DNA of 64,000 nt. It comes from Todiramphus chloris collaris (Eukaryota > Chordata > Aves > Coraciiformes > Alcedinidae). The notes beneath the pieces were generated by a model. The model saw nothing but the letters and a program-made list of their open reading frames with translations. It ran no database searches and was not told where the DNA came from. Shown here one piece after another: positions 12,355 through 23,535 of this stretch. A program made the translations under genes and the position numbers. The stretch is from NCBI GenBank assembly GCA_025345505.1, contig JANVCC010000022.1:28190375-28254374 (forward strand). The letters are read 5' to 3'. Every line of letters starts with the position of its first letter. The first letter of the stretch is position 1.

Positions 12355-15096
12355 TGTGAAATTAAAAAAAGGAAAAAAAGAGACATGCCAAATATTCAAG
12401 TGTGACTGCTAGTAGTGGCATGTTTCATAGAATGTAATTTTAATATGACAACAGGAAACAGATATGAAATTTTCCTCTTCCTGACAATTGCTAGTTGCTT
12501 ATTGCTCAGAATTTTTAAATTTCACAAGCATCTCAAAGGAACCTAATGCATCTTCTTTATGGCAGTCTCCAAGCTTCATGCAATAATATTGCAGGGCTTT
12601 CAGGATCAGATGAAAAGGAAGCTGTTTGGAAAGGGCACCACTAAATAAATGCATTCTAAAATAAATGTTGAGTAATTCAATCATCAGAATGTATGAACAG
12701 AGTGAGCTCTGAAGTGAAACACAGTGACCAAAGAAATTAGTGGAGCCAAGTTGCTAAGCAGAGATAAATGGGGGTCTAATTGGTTTTATACATCTCAATT
12801 GAGGTACTTATTCATGTGCAAAAAACTCACAACATTAAAAATAATTTGATTTAGAAATTGTCTTCATGGAAAGCATTTGGTATGAACTTCCTGTATCAAT
12901 GTAATATAGTGACAGCAGATGAGATGATATTTCCAATTAAACACTTGAAAGCTTCTTATCCATAAATTAGGAAGTAGGCAATAGAGTTCATATGAACTGT
13001 GTCTCTGAATGGAAAAATATGTTCTTTTCAGAAAAATCAGGCAACTGAATGATATAAACATAATCTGCAAATTCTGATAGGTCAGTAGTTATCTTTGCAC
13101 TTAAATAGAAAATATGTTTTTTAATATGTTTAGCTGCTGTCTTCTACTGATGGATATCAAAGTAGTTCTAAATATTTGGGATCCCATATGACTCAGGAAA
13201 GCAATAGAAGTATCTACATCCCTTGTTTAACTAACTCTTTAGTATTATTTTGCATCAGCAAAAATTAGTTTGGGATACCATTCCCCAGACTTTTCCTATC
13301 TTGTGCAGCTAAAATAAATTAGCTAGCAGCTAGATTGTCCAATATCATGCCCAAGTTTTTTTCTCTCCTGTTCCCTTCCTACCCTGATCTTACTGCTCAA
13401 TGAGACAAGAGGGGTGAGAACAGCATATTTAATAGCTGACATATTCTAGCTGATGAAGGATGGGAGCTTCAAACCTGTTTACTCAAGATGAAATCTAACC
13501 TGGATGTCTTACTGGGTGAGGTCTTTTGTTACTAGAGTTTGCAGGGTGATTTCAACTTTCTCATGCGAGGAGTCTCAGCTGGTCTGTGTGGTAGCTGTAC
13601 TCTGATTCAATCTACTCCTTCCAAAAATTTTCAAGGACCTAGAGTACTGGTTCCCAACTGTTTTGGTGTCATCCCCTTCTTCCATGCTGTTGCACTGCTG
13701 CCACCTTACCTGCTGGGACTTTATGCCAGTGCCCTGGCTACTATTGCTTTCTCTTCAATACCTACTGGTCTTGACATCACCAACATGGAAGTCACCTTAC
13801 TCTTATGCTTAGCAGATGAGGTGGTACTTTCTCAGGATTGAAACCTCAGCAATGGAGAACCTTAGATATTCAGTACAGCTCCTGGCTGGATCCATGGCCG
13901 CCACATTTCTGATGGAGGGACATGCCCAGATGAAGTACTTCAGGCATTTAGAGTTCACTGAAGGTTTCCAGTGAGTTCAGACCCCAGCTTGGGGCTATAA
14001 ACTTACAGATTGGTTGTTTTTATTTCGCATAAAGAATGCTGTGGTCACAAACCCCCTGTATTTATTATTTCTTTGAGAACAAGGTGTTTAACAAATAAGT
14101 TTAGACAGAATACTGAGAAAATGGCCATGACTAAAGCAGTAGTTCAGGAATGCATTTGCTGAACCAGTCTGAGAGGAACTAATTCTTAGAAGAAAGCATG
14201 GAGAAGATGGGCACTGCTCTTTGCTGGAACTTAATGAAACATACATAATTCAATGAAAATAGTGATCTGGTTGAAAAGCATGCTTTCATGACAAAGAGAT
14301 ACGTCATATAAATACTGACATAACTAAAGGAATTTTGAGTTTTGAAATACTGAGCTTTAATTAAAATTGTATTTAAGTAAATGGAAAGTTGTAATATTTC
14401 AGATAAAAGAATAATATAGAGGGTTTTTTCTACATGGAAATTGAGCCTGTTTTGTAATATTCTAACAAAGCTTTGAAACATATTTTGTTTCTCAAAACAG
14501 TGTTGTGTTTTCACTAATATCTTTGAATGTTCTGAATTTATGCAGAACAATCTTTTATCTTCCACATGATTTTCATCAAACTTTATGCCCTACATTCCAC
14601 TTGGCAGAGTAAAAGATGTAGAGAAACATATCTCTGTCAGATCAATGTAATGAATGCTGAATGACAGCTACTCTGTTTTTTTAATGAAAGTCAAGCTCAC
14701 CAAATTGTTAGCCGTCCTAAAGAAGCTTGTAATTTAGTATTCAACCTATACAAAAACTGCATCACCGTGAAAGTCTTGTGAGTGAGGTTCTGATGGACTG
14801 ATTCACCACACCTCACTTCAATGCTTTGGATTGTGCTTAGTGGAGATTTTTCCCTGAATGAAGAGAATGAGGATTTTTATGAACTGAAAGGCTCCTTACT
14901 TACTTCTTCCCCCTACTAGTAAGTGTCTTTCAAGAAGGGGCTAGGCAGCTGGAGGTGGCATTTAGGCACAATTTCTTCCTGGATGCCATGTCATGGCTTC
15001 ATTCAGACTGACTCTGTGATGCTCTGGCTCTGTAATGTGCTGTTGGACTGAACCCAAAGTCTGCTGAACCAGAAAGCACCGTGGCATGTGTATGGA

Positions 15097-15537
15097 CATA
15101 GAATCTTTGAATCATTTAGGTTGGAAAACACCTTTAAGACCATTGAGTTCAACTTTAAACCTGAAACTGCCAAGTCCACCACTAAACCATGTCCCTAAAC
15201 CTCCAGGCATGGTGACTTAACCACGTCCCTGGTCAGCCTGTTCCAGTGCTTGATAACACTTCCCTAATCTTACAAACTTTTCCTAACATCCAACCTAAAC
15301 GTCCCAGACACAACCTGAGGCTGTTTCCTCTCATCTAATCACTTGTTACTTGGGAAAAGAGACCAACACCCACCTTGCTACAGCCTCCTTTCATGTAATG
15401 GCAAGAGTGCTAAGGTGTCCTCTCAGCCTCCTTTTCTACAGGATAAACAACCCCTGTTCCCTCAGCTGCTCTTCACAGGATGTGTTTCCAGACGGTTCTT
15501 CACCAGCTTTGTTGCTCTTTTTTGAACATCTTCAAGA
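15097..15537 (-). mobile_element. CR1 LINE 3' fragment, antisense
   Basis: Read on the plus strand it begins with the reverse of the CR1 3' terminus (ATAGAATC, TTTAGGTTGGAAAA, AAGACCATTGAGTTCAAC) and runs inward to the region complementary to the ORF2 C-terminus (CTTTGTTGCTC near 15510). It is about 440 bp, 5'-truncated as usual for LINEs, with many indels. Confidence 0.88.
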
Positions 15538-18500
15538 ATGTAGAGGATGAAGGCAAAGGGCAGAGCAAACATGTTCTCACTAAACCTAGGGAAAGGTCAA
15601 CTGAGTCAACTGAGAAAGACAGCAGGGAACAAAATACTTGGAAAAATTCCTCATCCTCCTCAAAACAACTGGTGACTGTGCTGCTTTCCATCAGGTGTCT
15701 GTTTCAGGAAGGTTTGTCAGCCTGCTTGCACTCTGTTTTCAAAGATCACGAACAGTGTTTAATATTTTTGGGTTTTAAGTTGTTTTTATTACATGTTCCC
15801 TTCCAAACACAGCAGAGGGCAGAGATTGTCACAAAGCCTGGAAGTCAAGACATGGACTTCAACTTTCTGTGGGTTACCTTTCACACTTCTATTGTGGCTG
15901 GGCTTCACAACAGAGAAGCAATCATTAGAAAGACTGCTAATCTGACCACAGAAAGAAATAACTCAATACCCTAAATTTTTATAACTAGTCCATCTTTAAA
16001 TTCCAGCAACAAGACACTGTGAGCCCTTTGGGAGTCTGCTCCCTTTGCTTGAAATAAAACAGTACTGGCAATTTTTCCACTCATGTTTCATGCAGAGTTT
16101 ATTCCCCAGCAGTTAGAAGTATATATTGAACTGCTTTTAAAACTTGAGGAGCTCTGTAATTGAAACACTAAGTTATTCTATGCAAAGAAAAAAACCTCAG
16201 TCAGTTGCTGTTCCCACACAACATATTGTAAACTTTGAGGGTTATGTTATTTTCTTTATTTCATCAAAAATATACAGAGCATCCACTTTACAGAAAATTT
16301 AAATTTTATAAACAGAAAAAAACCCTTTTGTCTTATTTTGTGGGGTTAAAAAACAAACCTAATTTGGTGGTTCTAGAGGATATATATTTTTTCTGTGGTC
16401 ACATTGGCCTCTGGCTTAAAATCTGCAGGTTTACTTTTGAATATTCAACATGATGAGAATTGCTCTGATCTGCAAGAATGTTGTATATGATCTGGAGTTA
16501 ATATTAAACGATGTTTACCAGAGTTTATGTTAAACAAAATTTTACAGCTGGTGAATTATAGAGATGAGTGTTGTAGTCCTGTTCTATTGAAATGGATAGT
16601 GTTTGGTTTTTTTTTAATCTCTTGAAATACAAAATAGTGTTAACATCCTGTTTATCTACACACATACACTTGTACAAATGCATATTGTTTAAATATGTCC
16701 AAAACCTTCTTTCAGGCTGGCTAAGACATAATTAGATAATGTCTTCAGAAAATGTGTCTCTAAAAGTTTTCAAGGTATTGAAACAAATCAGCCACTTAAA
16801 AAGACTGATGCCTTCTAAAGCCACTGCCTTTGGAATATCTCATATCAAATAGTTTATAACCTTTCTTGAGGGTATATGTTAATTTCCTTACAAGAACTAG
16901 AGACCAACTTCTTAAAGGTATTTTACTCTCTAATTCCCAGTGAAATCAGTGTGGATTAGGGACTCAAATTGGCATTAGACTTTTTAATAATTTTGAGACT
17001 ATGGATATAGTCTGTTAACCACAATGGTATTTACAGCAATTAAGAAAAGTAATACTCAAATTGTAAGTATAAAGTAGTTTTTATTATTAACTGAAATTTA
17101 TCTCTGTAAATACAGTTAAGGAAGATTCCCAAATCTGGAAGCATTCAGTTTTGGAATAAAATTGTTGTATATGAGAGGCAATGCTCTGAGCCAGTCAACA
17201 CTCTGCTAAAGGTCACCTATTAGAAATAAAGAAATCTTTCAGCAGCTGTCTGCTGGGTCCTGGGGGACCCGGTGAATGTTGTCAAATTCTGCCCTAGTTA
17301 TGGGCTTCAGAACTGTGTCTTGTCCATGCAGATGACTAGAAGAGGTCACTTGTCTTGATCCCATTCCAATGCACCTACTTTTCCCATCTTCCCCTATCGT
17401 CATTTAGATTCTGCACTCTGTTTTGGTTTTGTTGTTGCTTGTCCCTGCAAATATTTACTATGTGCTACTCAGTGATTGTTTTCTGCTGCCCCAGAGGTGG
17501 CTGCATTCATCTCTGTGGTGTCTGAAATAACTCCTGGGCAACATTTAGAAAATGCTCATGGGCACCTAGGATAAAGGTGATGGATATATTGTGCAGGGAA
17601 GAGAGTATTCTTCTCCTGCCCAGCTGACACAAGTGGCTAACTTATGTTAGCTGGTTTAAGTATACATATATACATGCAGGTATATTTATACAGCTTGTGG
17701 AAGTGTTGCTTTCTTACCAGGCCGTTGTAAGGTTTTTTCATTTCATCTGACTTGGTACAAAACAGCAGTCCCATGTATTTAATTCCACAATCACTTTCCT
17801 TTTTTTATCCAGTAACTGTCCATTTAGGTGCTGCTAATTAAAAAATGTTAAACAAATATCCAGACTGTTGTGAAAGATGGTGGTCATCTATGGATTAAAT
17901 GAATAAGGACAAATAGAAGTTAAGCTCATTAAGGCTTACAGGGGTTAACGAGCAGGAACATTAGGCGAGCATTTCTGAGGATTGCAAAGGAAGGCTTCAT
18001 TGGCATGTGAGCTAACACAGAGGCTCCATCTGACAAGGTGTATGGGAACATGAACAAAATAGCACAACTGAGGGCAAGGATTTGTAGACATCAGCTACTC
18101 CACAGTTGCTTTTATGGAATAGCTAGCTTGTTGTGAAAACGTAAAGTAGATTTTCCTGTGACAAAAGATGTGTGAATGACGTTACCTGTGTGATGCAATG
18201 GTTGGCAGCTGTGAAACTTGCTAGAGAGAAAGCCTGTGCACAGAAGCCAAGCACACCCCAGCCAGTAGTATATCTAAGTGTAACCATTTACGTCTGTTCA
18301 AAAAGACGTGGGCCTGATGCCAAGCAGCCCAGTGAGGCAAGGCTTTTGGGAGTGCTCAGTGTTGTAACGCAGTCAGGAATTGCTGCAGTACACTGAACAC
18401 TGTTGCTGCTTTAATGATGCATCATACGTACATGAGCCATGGCCACATGTGGGCTATCTCTGCACATGCAGCATATATATGTGTACATATAGGTAAAAAA

Positions 18501-20404
18501 CATTCAGTGTTTTTATCTACCTTGAGCCTGTGCTCCATACCACACTTTGTCACAATAAAGCATATCCAAATAGCTCGCTGAATGTCCAAAATGTCAACTG
18601 CAATAACCTTCTGGTCAGGTTATTTAAAATAAACAAATGAAAAACCTAAACCAAACCAAATTAAAGAAAACCAAACCCCTTTACTTATTGTTTCAAATAG
18701 CCTCAACTAGATCAAACAGCCCACAGGTTAATAAATATTGCACAAATTGGGTTCAGCCACACAGATACTGTGACTGAGGTATCCAAGTGAATTTGTATTC
18801 TGCAGTAAGGTGGCTGCTATTTTTGTAAGGCAACAGAAGACACTTGCATTGGCAGGAAATAAGCAATAGATGTCATTCCGATTCTCCCAAGTTTGGATGA
18901 TAAGGGGTAATATGAGGGTGTCTGGGGGTAGGACAAAAAAATCTAGGTAGAAGTATGGGTGAAAATGGCAACTAGGAATAAGCAAAATAAAGTCAAATGA
19001 GACCTAACAACAGCAAAGATAAACATGTATTAAATAGAGGACATAATTAGAAATTACTGCACCCCTTATGTACCTACAAACTGTTCAGTGTTGAATTGGG
19101 CCTTTGCAGAAGGCGTTTGATATTGTCATTCTCTCTGAGGAGAGGTTGGTGGTTTTAACAACCTCTGTAAGGAGCTTTAGACAAAGGCATGGGCTTGCTT
19201 TGCATAAAAGTACTAAACTCCATGTATTAAAGACTCGATATCTCAAATCTCAGAGGAACCAGGAGACATTTGCCTCAAGTGTTGACCGTTCTTTAAGCAT
19301 ATTTGACTGCTTCCTGATACAAATTCTGCTAGGGATAGAGTGCATTGATTATTCTAGAGGATGCTTGCTTTAGTAATCAGTTGAGAAAGAAAATGAATCT
19401 CTGATGACTTGCAAAGGTCCTGTCTTATCCCTGATATTTTTAGGTAAGCTGAAGTATGAGGTCTCTGAGGCTCAACAGTTTCATTCTGGCTTCCCTGGAA
19501 CCCAGAATCAAGTATTAACAAAACACGCCAATAGGACTAGCTCTTTTAATCTTATCTGACCTTTGGTGCACAGATGCGCTGATGCCATTCTACACTGGTG
19601 ATAATAACTTCTCTACTACATTTCCATGAGCGGGAAAGCACTAATAATATATTTTGTGGTTTTTTTTAAAAAAAAGGTATTGACTGAATTCTCAGCAAAA
19701 TGATTGCATTTAAAATTGTTCTTTCTTTCTTCTAATGTCCTAGATTTTGGGATTAGCCAGTGAACAGGAGAAACAAATTAACCTTCATGCAGCTCTTTTC
19801 TGTGCATCTCACGAACCTCCAATATGAAAGGAAATGCAGATGAACAAAGATGCAGATTATTAATATTAGAATGTAATTTTCATTATAATGAATGTATGGG
19901 GACATAACTATGGTACTGAGGGATGCTGTGGCATGTTTTGTTTGGAGTCTAAGGAATAAAGAGCAGCCAGTTTGAGTAGCACAATGATATTATGGGAAGT
20001 TCTTTTGAAATAGTGATTTATTATACTGAACTGAAATATAAGATTAGGACCTCTACAAATAGTGCCATCTCTGCGCTACATTATACCAATCTTCTATCCC
20101 AAAAAGCTGTATCAAGAAGGGACAACTAGCAAATGCTTTATAAAGTCCATAACAAAAGCCAGAAAGTTGAATTTTTCTGCAGAAAGATGACACACTTCTG
20201 ATAAGCCTGGGCCATTACCCAGCCTATCTTGAATCCTAAACTGGCAAGTTCATTAGCCTCAGTCTAGCCACCCTCTACCTATGGGGCTCATGATAAAAAG
20301 GAGGGTTAGTGTTCATTTCAAGGGGCAAATGTTAAAGGTCCACATCACTAGATTATTGTTATTGGTGGTAAGTGGTCCCCCCCAGCTGAAAGGTGAACTC
20401 AAAT
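15538..20404. other. Intergenic, nothing recognised
   Basis: No exon or repeat family seen. A small GC-rich hairpin lies at 17255-17270 (GGGTCC/GGACCC with a 4-nt loop). Confidence 0.6.
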
Positions 20405-20745
20405 AGTGACTATTTCCCTCCCAGAAGACGTATACATGGTTACTACTCAGCCAAAAGCAATTGCCAGAAGGAATATGGGGCCCCAGATGGAGCTCCCACA
20501 CAAACGTGTGGTTGTGCAGGTGTCTGGCTGCAGGGAGTGCCTGAGCCTGGCACTTGTACCAGGGGACAGCAGAGACAATGCTTATGTATGCTGTGAGCAG
20601 GTGAATGATCTGCTCAGGTAGGTGACGGAGTTATAAGAGTGATTGGAAAGGTTAAGGAATATCAGGGAGTGTGAGAGAGAGATAGATTGGTGGAGCCACA
20701 CCCTGGGGAAAAGGCAACAAATAGAGGATCTTCAAGAAGTGCCGT
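20405..20745 (+). pseudogene. CR1 ORF1 fragment
   Basis: It encodes KRVVVQVSGCRECLSLALVP, then GDSRDNAYVCCEQVNDLLR, and after a frame break a WWSHTL-like stretch. This corresponds to the cysteine-bearing N-terminal part of the avian CR1 ORF1 protein, a nucleic-acid chaperone-type product. It is broken by stops and has no start in frame with a full protein. Confidence 0.7.
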
Positions 20746-21165
20746 AAGACAAGTTGGCACCAAAGAAGATGGGCCTGGCTGAATAGTGATGTTTGGCGTA
20801 AAATCAGGGAATAAAGGGGGGCTTATGGCCTCTGGAAGAAGGGGCAGATGACTCATAATGAGTATAAGAATGTTGTCAGGTCATGTAGAGAAATAATTAG
20901 AAGGTTGAAAGCTGACCTAGAAGTTAATCTGGCTTTAAAGGTGAAGATCAATAAGAAAAATTTCTATAAATACATTAATAGTAAAAGTGAGGCTAGGGAG
21001 GGCCTCCACCCCCTACTAGATTCAGAAGAAAATATGGTAATAAAAGCTGAGGAGAAGGCTGAGGTGCTTAGTGTCGTCTTTGCCTCAGTCCTTAGTAATG
21101 GAAACACTTGCACCAGGGAAAGTCACTCCCCCAAGCCAAGAGACAGGGTCTGGGAACACAATTGA
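20746..21165 (+). pseudogene. CR1 ORF2 endonuclease-to-RT linker fragment
   Basis: An open stretch with MTHNEYKNVVRSCREIIRRL, then KKNFYKYINSKSEAREGLHP and [17 protein letters not shown]. In intact CR1 this lies between the endonuclease and the reverse transcriptase. Here it precedes the endonuclease block by about 650 bp, which is out of order. Confidence 0.75.
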
Positions 21166-21400
21166 AGTGCTGGAGAGGGTACAGAGGTGGGCTACAAAGC
21201 TAGCAAAGGGTTTGGAGCATGTCTCTTATGAGGAGAGGCTGAGGGATCTGGGCCTGTTTAGCCTGGAGAAGAGAAGGCTGAGGGGAGACCTTATTGCCCT
21301 CTACAACTGCCTGAAGGGAAGCTGTAGCGAGATTGGAATTGGTCTGTTCCCCCTGGTGACAAGCGCTAGAAGGAGAGGAAATGGCCTGAAGTTGAACGAG
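21166..21400 (+). pseudogene. CR1 ORF2 C-terminal fragment, first copy
   Basis: It encodes [20 protein letters not shown], then [20 protein letters not shown] and [10 protein letters not shown]. This is the conserved region near the ORF2 C-terminus. It is repeated, diverged, at about 23075-23300, and a short version is at 1540-1690. It breaks off after KLNE and switches directly into endonuclease sequence. Confidence 0.85.
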
Positions 21401-22128
21401 GAGAGGAAATCATTGTGCTAGAAGACAGCTATGACATAGTCGCCATCAGAGAAACATGGTGGGATGACTCTCATGACTGGAGTGCTGCAGTGGGTGACTA
21501 TAAACTCTTCAGAAGGGATAAGCAGGGAAGGAGAGGTGGTGAGGTGGCTCCATATTTCAGGAGTGCTTAGATTATGTAGAGCTCAATAGCTATCATGGTG
21601 TGGTTGAATGCTTATAGATAAGCATGAGGGGAAAGGCCAATGAGGCATATATCCTGTGGGGAATCTGTTACAGACCACCCAACCAGGATGAAGAAGTTGA
21701 TAAAGTGTTCTGCAAGCAGCTGGCAGAAGTCTCAAAATCAACAGCCCTTGTTCTTGTGGGGAACCTCAACTTATCAGATATCTGCTGGAAATACAACACA
21801 ACAGAAACAGTCCAGGTGGTTCCTGGAGTGTGTGGAAGAGAACTTCCTGATTCATATGGTGAGTGCTCCTACTAGGGAAGATGCCTGGCTAGACTTGCTG
21901 TTTACTAATAGAGAAGGACTGGTGGGTGATAAGGTGGTTGGAGGCTGTGACCATGAATGGAGGCTTAGTGACCATGAAATGCAGGTGTTCTCAATTCTTG
22001 CTAAAGTAAGGAAGGGGGAGTCAGCAAGACCACTACCATGGATTTCCAGATTCAGACTTTGTCCTGTCCAGGATAGTCCCTTGGGAGATGGTTTTGAAGG
22101 GAAAAGTGGGCCAGGAAGGCTGTACATT
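21401..22128 (+). pseudogene. CR1 ORF2 endonuclease domain fragment
   Basis: Translation in shifting frames gives DIVAIRETWWDDSHDWS, then FRRDKQGRRGG, ILWGICYRPPNQDEEVDK, LVLVGNLNLSDICW, DLLFTNREGLVGD and RLSDHEM. These are apurinic-endonuclease-type blocks of LINE ORF2, including the TWWD and SDHE regions. Frameshifts and stops show it is dead. It ends at the LTR boundary at 22129. Confidence 0.85.
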
Positions 22129-22723
22129 TGTCCTGGTTTGAGTGAGAATAGAACTAATTCTGTTCAGTGACTTTACTTTTCAGCTCAGTTCTTCTAAGTG
22201 CACTTTCTGAAGTTAGCAGTTGTGTTTTCCCAGGCAGTGTCTGCTTCTAGCAGGGATAACACCCCATATTTAGAGTTACTACCAAGGACTGGTGTGCAGA
22301 CCAAGGCCACTGATGGATCTTGTGCACCACATTGGGGGGTGCAGACAGGGAAAGGCTGCACCTGCAGGGAGGAGTGGACAGGACAGGTGACCCCAAACTG
22401 ACCAACGAGGGATTCCAGCCCATATACATCATATCCAGTATAAAGCTGAGAGATCTGGAGGTTCTGTGGCTTCTCCCTTCTTGGACCACTTTGCCAGCTT
22501 TGCTTGGCTTGGCTCAGGTCCTCTTTCAGTTCTTTGTTTGGAGCACCCAAGGAGGACTCTGTTCTGCCTTCGATCCTGATCTGTGTGTTCCTGAATCCAG
22601 TACCAGAATCCAGCTCCTGAACACAGCTTCTGTCTGCTGCAGGGCCCAGTCTGAGACTCTCCCAGTGCCTGCTCCACAGTATCAGTGGTGACAGTGATGC
22701 AATTACCATCAGGGCGGGATTGG
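22129..22723 (+). mobile_element. Truncated endogenous-retrovirus LTR inside the CR1 mosaic
   Basis: It starts with TGTCCTGGTTTGAGTGAGAA and matches the solo LTR at 62153-62745 (reverse complement) along its whole length, with many substitutions and small indels. Similarity stops at GGGATTGG (22723). About 200 bp corresponding to the other end of the LTR is missing, and CR1 sequence follows directly. The 171-codon minus-strand frame across it mirrors a frame in the other copy and is a shadow of the shared LTR sequence. Confidence 0.85.
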
Positions 22724-23535
22724 CCTCCCTGAGGGTAGGACAGCTCTGCAGAGAGTTCTAGACAGGTTGGATCAGTGAGCCAAGGTCAGTTGTATGAGGT
22801 TTAATAAGACCAAATGCTGGGTCCTGCACTTTGGTCACAACAACCCCATGCAATACTACAGTCTTGGGGAAGAGGGGCTGTAAAGCTGCCTGGCAGAAAG
22901 GGACCTGAGGGTTGATTGACAGCCATCTGAACATGAACCAGCCAATGGTATCCTGGCCTGTATCAGAAATGACATGGCCAGCAAGACCAGTAAAGTGATC
23001 GTGCCCCTGTATGTGGTGAGGCCACGCCTCAAGTACTGTGTCCAGTTTTGGGCACCACAGTACAAAGCAGACATTGAGGTGCTGGAGTGGGTACAGAGAA
23101 GGGCAACGAAGCTGATGAGGGGATTGGAGAATATGTCTTTTGAGGAGAGGCTGAGGGACCTTGGGTTGTTTAGCCTAAAGAAGAAGAGGTTGAGAGGAGA
23201 CCTTATTGCCCTCTACAGCTACCTGAAAGGAGGTTGTAGTGAGGCTGGTGTTGGTCTCTTCTCCCTAGTAACTAACAACAGGGGAAGAGAAAACGGTCAC
23301 AAGTTGCACCAGAGGAAGGTCATATTAGATATTAGGAAGAATTTCTTTACTGAAAAAGTAGTTGAGCATTGGAACATCCTCCCAGGGAAGTGGTGGCATC
23401 ACCATCCCTGGAGGTGTTCGAAAAACAGTGGGATGTGGTGCTTCAGGACATGGTCTAGTGGTCATAGAGGTGTTGCATAGACGATTGGACTTGATGATCT
23501 TGAAGGTCTTTTCCAACCTTTATAATTCTATGTTT
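22724..23535 (+). pseudogene. CR1 ORF2 C-terminal part and 3' terminus
   Basis: It encodes [17 protein letters not shown], then [40 protein letters not shown] and [18 protein letters not shown], with stops and shifts, followed by a typical CR1 3' terminus ending near AATTCTATG at about 23533. It is the 3' end of the mosaic and the most complete block. Confidence 0.88.

Larger units (their letters stand above)
7986..15096. other. Intergenic, AT/TG-rich low-complexity patches
   Basis: It includes alternating purine-pyrimidine TA/TG tracts at 8735-8860 and 11690-11835 and a G-run at 12337-12354. No gene or repeat family was otherwise recognised. Confidence 0.6.
20405..23535 (+). mobile_element. 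Scrambled CR1 LINE mosaic interrupted by a truncated LTR
   Basis: Six blocks are all on the plus strand but not in CR1 order: ORF1 piece (20405-20745), endonuclease-to-RT linker (20746-21165), ORF2 C-terminal piece (21166-21400), endonuclease domain (21401-22128), a 595-bp LTR fragment (22129-22723), and the ORF2 C-terminus with a typical CR1 3' terminus (22724-23535). The ORF2 C-terminal segment is present twice (21166-21360 and about 23075-23270). The reverse transcriptase palm is absent. Each block is recognisable, with frameshifts. The order could come from template switching, nested insertion with deletion, or misassembly. Confidence 0.85.

Noticed and set aside
13539-13841. 100-codon frame with a hydrophobic stretch
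   Set aside because: Locally GC-richer and membrane-like, but no family recognised and no splice or promoter support.
14179-14565. 128-codon minus-strand frame
   Set aside because: Composition follows AT-rich DNA (Phe, Ile, Lys, Ser); no motif.
15480-15974. 164-codon plus-strand open frame, among the longest in the window
   Set aside because: It begins inside the antisense CR1 copy and continues into unrelated intergenic DNA; no domain or splice structure.
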